Below, piece by piece: positions 52,466 through 64,000 of a DNA stretch of 64,000 bases. The stretch is from assembly GCA_014706295.1 (NCBI GenBank), contig JACSVZ010000007.1:32909875-32973874 (forward strand), written 5' to 3'. The position numbers and the translations under genes are program-made. The notes under the pieces were generated by a model. That model made no database searches. It saw nothing but the letters and a program-made list of their open reading frames with translations, and was not told the DNA's origin. The stretch comes from Lycocorax pyrrhopterus obiensis. Taxonomy: Eukaryota; Chordata; Aves; Passeriformes; Paradisaeidae. The stretch's first letter is position 1, and every line of letters starts with the position of its first letter.

Positions 52466-53999
52466 CTATCCCATTGCCCTCCTTTCAAAATTGAAATCTT
52501 ATCTGTTCTTTTTGCTTTTCCTGGAAATAACCACATAAAAACAGAATACCAGATTAAAAAAATGTAGCTTTGCAGGAATGAAAGAGCTGAAGCTTTTTTT
52601 TTGTTTTTTTGTCTGAGACAACAACTTAGAATTTCTGCATTTTATACTTGAAATCCAGTGTCACAAAAAATGGCTGCTGCGTTACAGGAAGGAAAGAGCT
52701 CCGTTAAAGGGTTGTACTGCTGCAGCATCAGTTGCTCCCCTTCCCAGAGAGAATACTAATGGAGGTGGGAAGGAACAAAACTCTTCCTCACTGCTATTTT
52801 TCATTGAGATGGTCTTTCTGTCAAGAAGAAGAGGTATAAGAGGCACAAGTGCACCCCCCCCCCTCGACCTTCATCATTTACCTTGTTTCACTCACACCAA
52901 TTTCCTCTTGACTCCATTTCCCCACCTACAAAACTGCAGAGTTTTCAAAGGAATAATTTTGGCCTAAATCCTTAAGGCCAATAGGGTACCAAACTTCTTG
53001 TGAAATAAGCGATTCATAAGAGGAGTTGAGAGTTCAGCTTAATCTGGAAAGATAAAACATACTTTTTTTAACTTTCACATAATTTGTGTCTGTGTGCTTG
53101 AATACATCCATTTTGAAATTTCTAAATGCTTTTAATAGGGAAGAAGGCCTTTTAACTTCTGTAATTCTCCCCAATAAAAAAAAAAAGGATATTTCCAGTG
53201 AATAAGCCAAGTTTTCACTGTCATGGACAAAAAAAAGTTTAAAGGCAGACAAAGAATTGTTTAACCAGTTGTCGTTTCCTAAAAGAACTGCTGGTTGACC
53301 TATATAATATTTTTACTATATACATAAATGCAAACTGATAGTTCAGTGCTTTGGTAAGAAAGGTGGATTTGTGCACATACTTCTTTTTTTTGCTGAACTT
53401 AGATTCGGACCTGAATCTGCAGGGGCTTGCCAGATGCTTGACTTTGTTTTCAGTGGAACTATTCAGAGTGTATTATGTGAAGCACACACAGCAATCCAAG
53501 AGACTTGAGCCAGGTGAACCTTGCTAAAAGACCCAGAAATAACTTATATATACCTCTTTCCCCTCTTAAAGGACTTTCTAGTTAGTGTGCATATTAGAAT
53601 GCCAAACTTTATGGACTTGAGAATTAAAAATACAATAATAATAAAATACAAAAATAGTCTATTTTTTTTAATCTGTATGGTTACCAAAAATTTACTCTTT
53701 CAAAAATTGCCAAAAAAAAAATCACTTCTGGGAAACTACACACACGAGCCTAGGGCCAAATCTTTTTTCTTGGTATTTCCAACAACTGCTCTGTTCTGCT
53801 TCTTCTGTTTCCTTGTCAGAAGTATCCTGTTTATCTTGTTTGGCTAAGGGCAGTTGGATATTTATTCATTGATCTCTCCTTTCTTGCATTATCTTGAATT
53901 CTAATTAGAGTTTTTCAAGTCCTATTACTTTGCTCTCCAAACATAGCTACCACAGACATCAATCTTCCATTTGTGCAGAGCTGTTCAGAACCATGAAAG

Positions 54000-54420
54000 A
54001 GCTGTCGTCTTACATTCTGGGACTAACCACACTGCCCAGCAGCTCTCCACTAGCTGCTTTCATTGGCAGTTTGATTGAATGATTTTTTTCCCCCCCGTCA
54101 CAAATACCATGTGATTCAAAGTGCCTTGAAAAGTGTTAAGTCACTTGATGTTAGGAGAGATTCTGTAAATAGGACTGGGAGCAGTCCTCTAGGTGTTTGT
54201 AATTAATCAGGCACCAAACACTTGGAGCTTTTGGATGCACTTGTAAAAAAGTCTAAAAATGTAAACAGTTTTCTTTCCCCTCCCCAGGAAGTCTTAATGC
54301 ACTAAAGACGTAAGCAAAGAAGTTAAATTGCAAGTGATCAAATCAATTACACTTCAGATCAGACTGTGGCAGGGCTTTTTGGTTCTCAACCAGATGGAAC
54401 TAGACTTCTTGTGAAGGAGG
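54000..54420. promoter_or_regulatory. Candidate enhancer block upstream of GREM1
   Basis: Contains AACCACA (RUNX type, 54,025), TAATTAATCA (paired/PBX-homeodomain type, 54,200-54,209), CAAGTG (NKX type, 54,331) and AAATCAATTA (54,340-54,349). The sequence is of high complexity without repeats. Function is inferred only. Confidence 0.25.
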
Positions 54421-56999
54421 TGCTATTATTTCTTGTCAGGGTTTCAAAATGAACATAGGAATTCATAGTAAAAAAAAGACTTTTTTTTTTTTTAATATAC
54501 TAAAACACTTAGAGGAAAGAATCCTTGGGAGCTGATGTCACTAAAAGTTATCAGACACACTAAAAAAATCATCTTAACCATTTATTATTCTTCTGATCTG
54601 AGAAAAGAGAGTACATAAATGAACAGGATATTCTCCTGTGCTGCAAGGCAAAGAAGAAACCCTCCTTTTCAATATAGTTAAATTCTTGGATTCAGAGTTT
54701 ATGGGTTCTTTTGGCTGTGCCTTTCTTATAGGCTGAAGTTTTTACATTAAGAAAGCTATGATGTAAAAACATACAAGAGACAAAGTACAGTAGTTTTTAT
54801 CTAGATGTAATTAGTAATTGAGATAAATCCAGATGAGGGCACAGGCTATCTGGAGGCAGACAGCATTTTTGTATCCTGTGGAGATAGGACAACTTGTTTA
54901 GAAAGCCTCTGTGCGTTAGGAGGAGAGGTGACTGCTGTAATCAGGTGTAACAAAACCGCCTTCCCAGGTGAAAAAAAAATTCACCATAACCAAATGTGAT
55001 TTGTTTGTTTCTAATTTAGAGAAGTACTTTGTAAAACCAAGTACTTTTATAATGTAGTATTTCCAATCAAATTACTAGTTTGATCTAGAGTCCAGATCCC
55101 TCTTGCTTTGAGTATACTGCCACCAGCTTATGCAAAAGCTTTGAAAACCCATTCAGTACTTGGACCTGTGTATTTTAATAGGGCATATTCCACCTGAAAC
55201 CACCTTGAAGAGAATTATTCATGCTGGTGTGGATAAACATATTGTGTCTTAACTTCAGTGCTGAAAATGCTTATAATAAGACACATCCTGGTATAAGGAG
55301 ATGTCATGTTAGCAACACTAACAGGGTCCCGTAGGCTCACTGGAGCTCTTGGTCAGCAAATCCCATACATTACAATGATTGCAAGATTAAATTTGTCACT
55401 GGAATGCTAATAGTGAGTAAGGAAGTGGAGTTTTTAAATGCTTCCTTTTCAACAGATGCAAAATGATCTAAAGATATTTTGAAAGTTACTAGAACAAAGA
55501 ATGTACAGTCAAGCAAATGAACTCTTGCTAGTTTCTTGCTAAATGTAACATTCTTCCAAGAATTTGGGTAGCATCTAAATACACCTAACTTTCCCCAAAA
55601 AAAAATACATAAAAAGTGAGTGAAAGGAGGCTGGTGGTGTTTCAGGAATCAGAAAAGAAAAGGTGGTGGTGTCTGCCTACTCACTGGAGGCATTCAAACC
55701 GGCACCTCCAGAGGTGCAGCCTCTTAGCCATGGGGCTGCAGCCTGTTTGTGTGAGACCTGCACCTATCCTGCTGAGGCTGTTCAACAATTCAGGAAACAA
55801 TTAAATCGAGACAAGGAGCCAAAATTAGCCGTCTGCCCAGGAGGGTGGGGGTGGGTGGTTGGCTTGGTTTTGCCATGCTCTCGGACTACTCTTGTATTTT
55901 TATCACGTGTCTGCCTAGCTACCCAAACACTCCTTTAGGACTAGCTAGAGCCCAGTTACCATGTCCTTCCTTGCGTTCAGCCTGTCCTATGAACCACTAG
56001 ATGACAAATTTGTGTTCATTCTTGATTGCCTTCGCTGGTGTCATTAGAGCTTTTATTCTTTTGCCATAACTTTTACAGACACCTTTTTTTTTTTTTTTTA
56101 ATTAAACTGTCTATGTCTGCTGTGGTATTTTGTGCAATGCCTGGTCCTGTAGACATGTGTGAGATGGGCCATTGCCAGGCTTGCTCCCTCGGGGAATATA
56201 GGGGAAGAATTGCCAAGTTTGTGGATTCAGGCTGGGTTTAGGACGGAGATAGATATAGAGCTGTGCAGGTTCACCGAGTCTCAAACAGTCCTAGGCATAT
56301 ACAGAAGTAGGAGCTCAGGCACCTGAGGTGCATGGTTACAAGAAAACATAGCTGTGTATAGCCTTTAGGTGCCTAAGGAATCAGGAAAGAGAGGCAAGGT
56401 TTGAGGAGCATGTGCTTGGGCTTTGGTATTTGCGTTAGACACAAATCCAACTGTGGATACTTAGGCCTTTACTGGAGCCTGCACTTAACGTCTTTGCAAC
56501 TGTTGACCCATCTTTTAACTGGAAATCATTCCCAGTTTTGTAAACCTTCAGATCAAGAACCTCCAGATGCACAACAACATAGACACAAAGTGTTTTTAAC
56601 AAGCAGCTGATATTTTCGGAGAGATTTATGAAGGCCTTATCTTCAAGTTTGTGGATGGTTCTTGTTCTTTTAAAGGCTTAGAGGTTGCTGCTGAGAATGT
56701 AAGAACACAGCAGAAAATAGCCGATATGGCTGGAAGTTAGAAAATAGCCTCAACTACTAAAGCAGAAAATAATTAATGTATTTTTAACTGAAAGAAATGT
56801 GTATCATTATGGCACATATTGCTTGCCTACTGGATAACTTCGCACTCAAGACAGTCCATGAAAACAAGTCTTCCAAGACACCATAACTTCAGAGCAGTAA
56901 CCATCAGAAAGGCTGCAGCAAAGCTGGAGGCACTGTGGGATTAGCAGGATGAAGGTATAAAGAATCAGAAGCAGGACATACTTTTCTGCTTTTTAAACT

Positions 57000-57310
57000 G
57001 TGCACATATATGTTACCCACGCATGCACAGAGTCCTGTGGCTGGTCAGTCATAGGGTTTGGGAATTTAACCAACAGCCGGGGTCTATGCATAAACTATGA
57101 CAGCCATGCTGTCATTGTTATAACAATGCCTTTTAAAGAATTTACTTAAATCCTATTTTTTTTATTTGATCGATGGTTTATGCAGCATTAAAAATAGGTT
57201 TCTTCAATTGCCGTAACACAGCTTTCAAGCCCATAAATCTTACAGCCATTGCACTACCCATTGGAATCAAAGTTTTGCAATTCTCTTAGTCACTGTTTGC
57301 AGTGTTGTTT
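57000..57310. promoter_or_regulatory. Candidate enhancer with nested palindromes, CDX/HOX and TCF sites
   Basis: ATGACAG-CCATG-CTGTCAT (57,097-57,115, MEIS/TGIF-type TGACAG in inverted pair) overlaps a perfect 16-bp palindrome CATTGTTATAACAATG (57,113-57,128, two SOX-type sites). Nearby are TTTATG/CATAAA sites (57,089; 57,177; 57,232; CDX/posterior-HOX type) and ATCAAAG (57,266, TCF/LEF). The motifs are seen; that they act on GREM1 is inference. Confidence 0.35.
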
Positions 57311-60059
57311 AAAGAAAGGGAAAAAATAACCAATGGTGAAGTATGAGTGCTTCTCTGGATGACCTAACTTGCTCTTTCATACGTCTGTTTTGTCCATTTA
57401 GAAATACAAAATGTCACAGTGTGGTACTTTATATTTGCAGTGTAGAAAGGTGTTCTCTATCAAGTTGAAGTATCAGAACCACATTTCCCCGTACAGGCTA
57501 TCCCACTTGAATTTCAGCCACTTTTAGAGGACTTTGGGGCATTGGAATATAGATATTGCACTGAACGAACTGCTAGGGTTTGGGGGTGTTTTTTGTTTCT
57601 CAGAATAAAGAATTAGTTAAAAGCTGTCAAGACTGAATTCAGCGTCAAAGCCGTATGCACCTTCTGCGATCTAGCAAATATGCCCAGACCCAAAAATCCC
57701 TGTCATTGGTAATGGAGATCTTTGGTGGTTCCCAGGAAAGTAACATTGTCGTATGGTGGTTAGGTTAGGAACAAAGATCTGGAGTAAAAGGAGTCTGTTT
57801 ATTCATTTAATGGTCTCTAACTGAATAACGCTGGTTAGGGAATGAGGGAAAGTTTGAGACTTGTAACAAGTAGCACATTATTTTTCTCTGTGCTTCCTTC
57901 TTTGCCTCACTCAGCTTACCATGAAATTCAGCCACTGACTCCCACCACTGTTTTTCTTGGAGGACAGAGTAGGATGAAGAAACGCAGTGATTAAATGTAA
58001 AAGACAACCATGCATTGCATTAGGAGCTGTATTCCCTGTGTTTTGATAACAGGAACTACAAAAGAAACTTAAAAAGAGGTGTTTCAGGTCTACCTAATCT
58101 TTAAAGTCTGAAGCCATTCTCAATTCCTGCCATCTCTGCCTCTGCCCCACATGCAAATACAGACATCATTAATAAAACAGGATTTTTTTTTAAGCTCTTT
58201 TAGTTCCAATTGATAATGCTACTCTCATGACACTTGCATTTAATGTTTGTTACACTCCCATGTGTTGAACACATGGTTAGCAGCTCTCCCAACCATCAGG
58301 ATTCATGTAATCACGCCAAAGCAGTCAGCATCATAAATAAAGCAAACATGACAACTGAAACTGTGTATTTCCTTCTCACGGTAAACTAGGACGATGAACT
58401 GGAGCTCAATGCCTTTCTTCACCCAACAGCAAAAGGCTTGAGCATGGTAGACCTGGACCATGAGTGTACTTGGAAAATGGTTCATTTGACCTTTTCATTT
58501 TCTTGTATCGGAAAATCTTGCTCTAGTTCCCAATTCTGTGGTAGTCACCCACATTTGTGAGTGATAGGGACCTTCATGATGGCAATTCCACATCCTTTGC
58601 TTACATTTTTTTTTAGTTTTTATTTAGTTTGCATGTAAGCAGGTCATTGTCAGTGGCTGGGCCCTTCATGGTTGGAGTCTGCCATTGACCCTAAGCACGA
58701 CAAACTGGCAGACCTTTTAAGGGACACAGTAATTCTTTATTTTAAAAGTACATTTCTTATTTGAGATTTTTCCTGAACATTATTCTTTTTAAAGAGTATT
58801 GAAGGCAATTGCATGCCTTCAAACAAAACTGAATTTTTAAGTGTATGCGTATGTATTCAAATGGCAGTGGAGTCCATGTGTTCTGTTGGGTTTTTGTTGT
58901 TGCTCTCTTTTCTTTAGGGCAAATTGGATTGCCATCCTATTTGTATCAAGCATGGCAGAAATACAATTTAATCTAATTTTCAATTCCATTAGCCTGAAAT
59001 GTTGGATTCAGGTTTCTCAAAATTGGAGATAATGTCCTCTCCCTGACAGCCTTGATAGCTTCTGGCTCGGATGGAGAGCTGCCTTAAATCCTACAGATAG
59101 TGACACTTGGCTAATAAAATAGTGAACATACTCATCTCCCTTGTGGATCGTGTGGAAGTGTACTTTTCTTGGACATTTTAAATTTTCATGGGGTTGTAGT
59201 AGCATCTTCTGAATCTCCCTACCTTGCCCTTCTCCTTCCATAAATCTGAGTGTGTGACTTTGAAAAACTGAAAAGTTGTCTTTAGGCTTTTTGTCCTATA
59301 GATCCAGGCATTGTCTATTTGCGTGTCAAAAAAGAAGTAATTGCATAAAAATTATATCACATCACAAGTAATAGAGCATTACAGATGAGGTGAGAACTGG
59401 TTTAGTGAGCTTACCAGCAAACAGGCTAGAAGATTCCAAGTTTGTTTTGGGTTGATGTTGTTATAGGCTTTTTCCAAAAAATTTAAGTGTTCAAAAATTA
59501 GTTTTTTGTACACCATGAAAATGAAAACAAAGCCTTTTCAACACTTCCATAGAGCTACTGTTTAGAGGCCTGATTTGAAGGCAAGTCTCCTCTTCATCGT
59601 CAAAAAGCTACTTGTCTTCTTCCTCAACTACTGACATTTGGAAACAAAGGGGCTTGAGTGTTACTCTGTCGACAACAAAGCCAAAAACTTAATTGACTTG
59701 GTAGTCATCTTTCTGCCTGTGCCCTTCCTCAGTTTAACAGATGAAGATAGGCTTCATCACATTTTGATAAAATAAGCTTCAGGTCAGCTTTACTTGCAGT
59801 CCTCTAAGTGACTCTCGGGACTCTGATGTCAGAGAACTAGTACCCAGTTTCTTTGGATTGCTCCTGAGTTGCTGAATAGATAGCAGCATGGTTTTATTGC
59901 ATTTGGTGAATGCAAATGTGCCCATAATTAGAAGCATATCACTGTTTCCCCTCCTTAGCAATTCACTAAGCATTTTTATGTTACTTTCTTCTGTGGGTTA
60001 ACATCTTCATATTCTTTACTAATGAATTTATCATCAGAGTGTATTATCTTTTAAAAAGT

Positions 60060-60420
60060 GTATTAGTGTGTGTGTATGCACATGCACCCCCAGAGTAAGT
60101 TTTGTGTCACAAATCAAATGCTCTAATCAGTTACACAGTGCTTTTTTTAAACGAGAGTTATAAATATTTCTTTACCAGACAAAACCAATGTTTCAGGGCA
60201 ATACACTTTATTTTGTATAGCTTACTTTGAGCACGTGTTTCTAATGCGTTAGAGGTAATTAACACACTTGCAAATTTTAAAATACTCTAAAAGATTTTAA
60301 TTTGATGAAAATTCTAAACAACAGTATCAATATACATGCTCCTTAATTCACATGCATCATAGAGGTAAAAGGGCAATTACACCTGTGCAGCTATTTACTC
60401 TCTTGTAAATACTGGTTTGG
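60060..60420. promoter_or_regulatory. Candidate regulatory block near SCG5 3' end
   Basis: Contains homeodomain-type GGTAATTAAC, a CACGTG E-box (TTTGAGCACGTG), and an AT-rich but non-repetitive body. This is a weak candidate, listed because it lies between SCG5 and the GREM1 promoter. Confidence 0.2.
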
Positions 60421-62670
60421 TGAACTCTGAGTGAGGGGGATAGTTGGTATCTCTGTTCATTGATTCTGAAAGACCAGCACTGTGATGATTCTTTTTAAAA
60501 AGCTACATATACATGTTTGGACTCTTGTTGGAGCAGTAGGAGGGACAAGGATTTTTGCTTGTTTTTTCTTTTTTTTTTTTTTATCAATATGGGACTAGCC
60601 AGTCGCAGTACAGAAAGACAGCTCTACTATGGAACTGAAAATAGAATAATGAATCTCATTATCATGGTGCAATAGCCATATTTTATTAAAATTTCACAGT
60701 AGTACTGCCGAGTCTTCCTGGTGAAACACTCAAGCTGCCTGATGAACTCAGCAAACAGCTGCTCACCACCACGCGCTTGACTTGTTCCAGCAGACAGTTC
60801 CTGTAAGACACATCATTGCTTTATGCAGTTTAAAGATTTTTATTTTTTTCTTTTCTTGCATTTAAGGACAAAACCAGGTCTGAATTGTGATATTTTTCCT
60901 TTGCTTGCACTGTGCAGATCTGTCACACACAGGAGGGCAGCTTCCCTGGCCCCATGCAGTCAGCAGGCAGCCTGCTGGGTATCCCTGTTCTGGCCAGTTT
61001 GCAGTGCTGGATTTCACATCCCCACACAGGGTTGTAGTGACCTGAAGGGCTTCACAAAATTACATGTGGCATTACTGATACTATTGAACAAGCAATGCTT
61101 CTTTGCCCCTCCCTTTTCAAGCCCCCTATTTACTGTACACACCTCCTTTTATTATACACTGGTCCTTAATGAGAGCTTAGAAAAATTAAAATTAATTAGA
61201 AAATTAAATAAATAGACATGTTTCATTTTTGTGATTAAAATGGATTTTACTGGAGCTATAAGGACAGAACGTAGCTCAGATTACTTTAGAAGTATCGATA
61301 AAACAGTCAAGTATCTGAAGAAACACCAATTTCTTAGGAATGGCAATGTAGCCTCCAAACACCTGGAAGCTTTGTAGCTACACCAGTGGCTGGCAGCAGG
61401 GTTAGATGGAAGGAACGACCATTTCACACACTCCGGGCCACTGGGCATCAGTAGGTTTTAATGCCAGATTTATGCACAGATATATGGACTCTTTGTTGGT
61501 TTTGGAGCAACCTTTGTAATTTTGCAGCTTTCAATACCTGTGTGAAGACTAAGCAGGAGTGCAGAGAAAAAGAGTAAGCTTAAGACACAGAGAATACAAG
61601 TTCTGTCACATGAACAGCTAGATTGCAGCCATCCTGTTCCAGCTGCTGGAAGCCAAGGAAGCTCTGTGATTCATAGAAATTCCTCATTTTTTGTGTCATG
61701 TGTGAGTATAAGCCCCACTTCATGACATACTATTCAGTTTTCTCTTCAAGATTTTTTTTAAAAAGGAAATATGCTGAAAGACACAATAGTCCATTCCAAA
61801 ATGTTACAGAATTTTTCAATCTACCTCTAAATGGCATGAGAGGGCCAATTCTCTACATACATAATTTATTACAGATTACTAAGTGGTGGGACAAAAAAAG
61901 CAAATGCAATTGACAGTCATATATGTGCCATCCTGTTAACTTTAATTTTATGTAGCTAGAAACCTTAGTTTCTTATTGGTTTTTTTCTTTTTTCTAAGAG
62001 GTCACCATTATTTTACTGTGTCTTTCTATAGGATGGGAAAGGAAACTACTTTTTTTCCACAGATTTGTAATTTTAGCTGTAAGCTAATGCTGTTTTCCAT
62101 AATTCCGACTCTCCATTCACATGGCTTGAAATATTCAGGTATATTCTCATCCTTCAGAAAGGGAGAACCCTGGAATATAAAGTTCTTCAGTCTCCTAGGG
62201 GCAAGAAGGCAATTTAAGCTTCCCAGAACAACTTCAAGAGCAACGATAGCTACTAGTGTTATTAGAGTAGCATAGTTTTTCAGAAGATCAACTGTAATGA
62301 CCTTCATATCCTGGATTTAGATTCAGAGGTTGTTGACACAACCTTATTAACACAGTCAAATGTCTCCATTTTCACTTATAATACGCCCCAGAAGCATAAT
62401 TTAACAACACTATAATGCACAAATGCTGCAGTTACTAAGACAAAGAACAGCAGGGGAGATTAATTTTCACATAACAGTTCCATTGATAAGAAAGATGTTC
62501 AAGTGTTCAGGAAAGCTGTGGACATGGAATGATTAAAACTAACAGAAAAATATTCCAGTGAATAGGGTCAAAAAGCAGTTCTTTAATTTTTAAATTCGCA
62601 CAGCAGTAACAGAGACAAATGAGCCTCTGAAATATTTTGGAAAATGTCACTTTGCAAACCTTGTAGATTG

Positions 62671-63158
62671 CTTAAATGTTTATTAAAATGGACCAAAAGC
62701 CAAAATTCTCTGCGTAAAATAAATACTTTGTCTTTGCTAAGTAACAATATTTGTGAACAAAACATAAAACTATAACTTTCATGTGTCAAACATAGTAACA
62801 TTTAAGATGAAATGTTGGAGTCAGATTTGGCATTTTTTTCGTCTTCCTATTTACAAGCTTCTCATTAAGACCATTTACCTCACACTAGCTATCAAAATGA
62901 CTAACATTTTTAAAGTTTGCTCCATGACTAAAATAAAAACAACAGAAATGTCCTTTTACCGTAACTTAACAAAAAGCAGAACCATATTTTTATCATCTAG
63001 GAGAACATACTCTTATAAATACAGCTGTTTTTCATCTACAATTATATAAATAACAAGCATGCTGCCATTCACAAGGATTTTAATAGATGATTATATATAA
63101 GCAATATCATGATCTAGAAGAGGATGGCACGAGTTTTTATCTTTCCTTTTTATTGTAC
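62671..63158 (-). other. SCG5: SCG5 3'UTR (extent inferred)
   Basis: Non-coding sequence after the SCG5 stop. A minus-strand AATAAA (plus TTTATT, 62,679-62,684) would end a ~0.5 kb 3'UTR. Another AATAAA at 63,149-63,154 is too close to the stop to be likely. Confidence 0.4.
62679..62684 (-). terminator. SCG5: Candidate SCG5 poly(A) signal
   Basis: AATAAA on the minus strand about 475 nt after the stop. The downstream sequence is only moderately GU-rich. Confidence 0.4.
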
Positions 63159-63254
63159 TTATTTAGGATCTTTGTCTTCATCTGAAAATTGTGGAACAGA
63201 CTTCTTTGCTACAACATTATCCAGTCGCTGTCCTTGCAGATATGGGTTCACACT
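63159..63254 (-). CDS. SCG5: Secretogranin V / 7B2, last coding exon (CT peptide)
   Basis: On the minus strand, after TTTTTCAG, 31 codons read [18 protein letters not shown] then [13 protein letters not shown], then TAA. This is the C-terminal peptide of 7B2, the neuroendocrine chaperone and inhibitor of prohormone convertase 2 in the regulated secretory pathway. VVAKK holds the Lys-Lys pair cleaved by PC2 and needed for inhibition; the acidic SDEDKD tail is typical. Exon length is 96 nt in phase 0, so the exon starts at the first CT-peptide residue, directly after the furin site that the previous exon (outside the window) should encode. The human peptide has His where Gln is here and ends in Glu. 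The exon is short, and splice site plus protein match make it secure. Confidence 0.95.
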   Translation of the reverse strand, partial: SVNPYLQGQRLDNVVAKKSVPQFSDEDKDPK

Positions 63255-64000
63255 CTGAAAAAGTTAAAAATTATTTAAACTTATTAGAAACAGGGAAATG
63301 GATAAAAGGTAACTAGGATTAGTGAACATATTTATGTATTCCTTGTCTGTCAGATATTTGCAGACTTGGGGAAAATAATTACTTCCAGGGATTAAATCTA
63401 AAAGTCAGTCAGTGTTTTGTTTCTAATTTTTTTTTGAGCGGTAATTTAATTCAATCCACTGAAAGGAATACAAGTGAAGGAGGACTATCAAGAATATAAA
63501 ACAATCTGAATTAAACACTACGTTTTTGCTCCACTCCTTCTTTCCTCAGCTCAGCAGAGAAGCAGCAGCAGTTCTAACTCCCTAATTCTTGAGGCAGGAC
63601 AGAACTTGCTAGAGAAGCACAGGTAAGCCTTAGCTTAAATCACTAGCCTCTGATGGACATAGTGCTGGGACACAGATTAGAGACCACAATAACATTTTGA
63701 CTAAAGCCTCTTCTTCAGCCTATCTCCTCTCCAGGAAACCTCTCTTGATGCTGAGATAAAAAACTGCTGGCAAAGAAGCAAAGCCAAACAAGGTTTTGGC
63801 ATAGAAAATAGCTCTCATACCACTGCCAGAACAAGGGAATACTGCAAAGAAGATTCCTGGAGAGGGTTTAACTTCACTTTGCACCATGCAGGCAGTACAA
63901 CGTGAGGCTGAAGATGAACAGATCCTATCTCAAAACTGCTTGGAGATCGTAGATGGAGTAACATAGAAAGCCTATGCTTGAATTTTATCTATACCAATGG
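63255..64000 (-). other. SCG5: SCG5 intron (partial)
   Basis: Non-coding sequence upstream of the last SCG5 exon, starting from the acceptor AG (63,256-63,255). No earlier SCG5 exon was found before the window edge. Confidence 0.75.

Larger units (their letters stand above)
47560..62670. other. GREM1-SCG5 intergenic DNA
   Basis: About 15 kb without a gene I can support. It holds a G/T-rich tract (52,418-52,465), a C-rich run near 52,854-52,863 and three motif-dense blocks (54,000-54,420; 57,000-57,310; 60,060-60,420). In human, the matching interval includes the duplication linked to hereditary mixed polyposis and a CDX2/TCF7L2-bound GREM1 enhancer, so gut-enhancer content is reasonable to expect. 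The short frames are not recognisable. Confidence 0.7.

Noticed and set aside
55852..55860. GLI-like TGGGTGGTT
   Set aside because: One mismatch to the consensus in a G-rich simple context; a single site is not enough evidence.
55616..55938. CR1-like GGAGGCATTCAAA and short ORFs
   Set aside because: Neighbouring sequence does not align with CR1, and the frames overlap each other without a domain.
1..64000. CRISPR arrays, bacterial operons, rRNA or tRNA genes
   Set aside because: Spliced vertebrate genes and CR1 elements show that this is eukaryotic nuclear DNA; no such structures were seen.

Overview
This is a gene-sparse, AT-rich vertebrate nuclear window, most likely from a bird. Three spliced genes lie in the order FMN1 (+) > < GREM1 (-) < SCG5 (-), the same neighbourhood as the mammalian SCG5-GREM1-FMN1 locus. 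The sauropsid/avian call rests on CR1 retroposon remnants at about 9,945-10,565 and 24,926-25,024, the low repeat load, the compact spacing and the bird-type GREM1 protein. The species cannot be named from the sequence.

Layout. Positions 1-14,325 hold the last four coding exons of formin 1 (709-760, 3868-4017, 13140-13224, 14281-14325). Their phases join perfectly and encode the end of the FH2 domain and the basic C-terminal tail. A 3'UTR of up to about 1.6 kb follows. Positions ~15.9-35.87 kb are the intergenic space between the tail-to-tail FMN1 and GREM1 genes. Gremlin 1 occupies about 35.87-46.35 kb on the minus strand. It has a ~3.1 kb 3'UTR ending in a double AATAAA with a G/U-rich downstream element, an intact 184-codon CDS in exon 2 (39,017-39,571), a 6.6 kb intron, and a non-coding first exon (46,184 to ~46,354) in a CpG island, with TATA-like, CCAAT and GC-box elements just upstream. 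About 16 kb of non-coding DNA follows. The last coding exon of SCG5/7B2 is at 63,159-63,254; it encodes exactly the C-terminal inhibitory peptide, and SCG5 intron fills the rest of the window.

Biology. GREM1 is a secreted BMP antagonist. In mammals its limb and gut enhancers lie in the neighbouring intergenic DNA and inside FMN1, so the long gene-free stretches here are plausible regulatory landscape. I single out several motif-dense blocks (27.6, 22.4, 54.2, 57.1 and 60.2 kb), a short upstream ORF in the GREM1 leader, and an unusual G/T-rich tract pair around the GREM1 3' end. I found no convincing fully novel system. The remaining open reading frames are mostly chance ORFs, especially in the CpG island.
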